Assembly: GCA_964403185.1 (NCBI GenBank)
Contig: CAYOFK010000149.1
Location: forward strand, 1-6,859
Length of the DNA: 6,859 bases
DNA from: CAYOFK01 sp964403185
GTDB lineage: Bacteria > Bacteroidota > Bacteroidia > Bacteroidales > VadinHA17
Direction: 5' to 3'
Positions 6,516 through 6,859 of this stretch are shown piece after piece (position 1 is the stretch's first letter; each line of letters opens with the position of its first letter). Below the pieces are notes generated by a model. It searched no databases. It had not been told where the DNA came from and worked only from the letters and a program-made list of their open reading frames with translations. A program made the position numbers and the translations under genes.

Positions 6516-6859
6516 ATGACAGGACTGAAAATATATAAGGCATCCGCCGGTTCAGGCAAAACCTATATCCTGGCAAGGGATTATATAGCCCTGCTGTTTG
6601 GCAATCCTGAATTATTCAAAAACATACTGGCAGTGACTTTCACAAATAAGGCGGCAGGTGAAATGAAAACCAGGATACTGGAGCGCTTAAATGAACTTGC
6701 CAAACAACCTGATCAGGCTGAATATTTGGACTTTCTCAGTAAGAAGTACAAGATAACTTCCGAAGCTGTCGCAAGGAGGGCTGGAAACATCCTTGCCATG
6801 ATCCTGTACGAATATTCAAAATTCTCAGTGCAAACAATTGACAGCTTTTTCCAGAGGAT
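6516..6859 (+). CDS. UvrD/RecB-like (AddA-type) superfamily 1 helicase, N-terminal part (runs off the window)
   Basis: The first 114 residues of an ATP-dependent DNA helicase, cut by the window edge. The start matches RecB/AddA-type proteins: KASAGSGKTY, with the Walker A lysine at K15, then the motif Ia region AVTFTNKAAGEM (39-50) and SVQTIDSFFQR (104-114), the segment that reads TIDSF in AddA and RecB. Proteins of this type unwind DNA ends for recombinational repair, and in Bacteroidota often sit beside a PD-(D/E)XK nuclease gene; that neighbour would be beyond this window. The ATG at 6516 places Walker A at the usual distance from the N-terminus. No Shine-Dalgarno sequence is seen. TATTTTCG (6479-6486) and TAAATTTA (6488-6495) each fit the Bacteroidota -7 box with one mismatch, but neither has a TTTG at the right distance, so the promoter is undecided. 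Confidence 0.92.
   Translation, partial: MTGLKIYKASAGSGKTYILARDYIALLFGNPELFKNILAVTFTNKAAGEMKTRILERLNELAKQPDQAEYLDFLSKKYKITSEAVARRAGNILAMILYEYSKFSVQTIDSFFQR

Overview
The window looks like a piece of a Bacteroidota (Bacteroidales-like) chromosome. This is inferred from several things: moderate GC content, start codons without Shine-Dalgarno sequences, two predicted lipoproteins, an MnmA enlarged by an internal insertion of the kind I recall from that phylum, and a promoter candidate that fits the Bacteroidota TTTG/TAnnTTTG pattern better than the E. coli one. No rRNA, tRNA, CRISPR array or transposase gene was seen.

Layout: five genes lie on the minus strand. In transcription order (right to left) they are an aldo/keto reductase of the YghZ/Gpr type (6015-5020), a TM1410-type glycoside-hydrolase-like lipoprotein (4938-3946), an amidohydrolase-fold lipoprotein (3842-2523), a Tat-exported PLP enzyme of the threonine aldolase/beta-eliminating lyase family (2526-1333), and the tRNA 2-thiouridylase MnmA (1288-77). 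A sixth gene, the start of a UvrD/RecB-like helicase, runs on the plus strand from 6516 off the right edge. A possible 22-codon tail of another plus-strand gene is at the left edge, convergent with mnmA.

The amidohydrolase and PLP-enzyme genes overlap by ATGA and both products appear to be exported, so they are the best candidates here for a functional pair. The amidohydrolase lacks the HxH metal motif of its fold, and the TM1410-like protein departs from its family pattern at a conserved acidic position. Both are therefore divergent or possibly non-catalytic. MnmA, the reductase and the helicase look like ordinary, intact genes.

The main non-coding interest is the 500-bp divergent intergenic region 6016-6515. 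It holds a promoter candidate for the reductase gene, several hairpins, and a nested palindromic element (about 6181-6344) that looks like a MITE or dispersed repeat. A smaller gap, 3843-3945, contains two families of degenerate 8- and 9-bp tandem microrepeats. I see no convincing new defence or mobile system.
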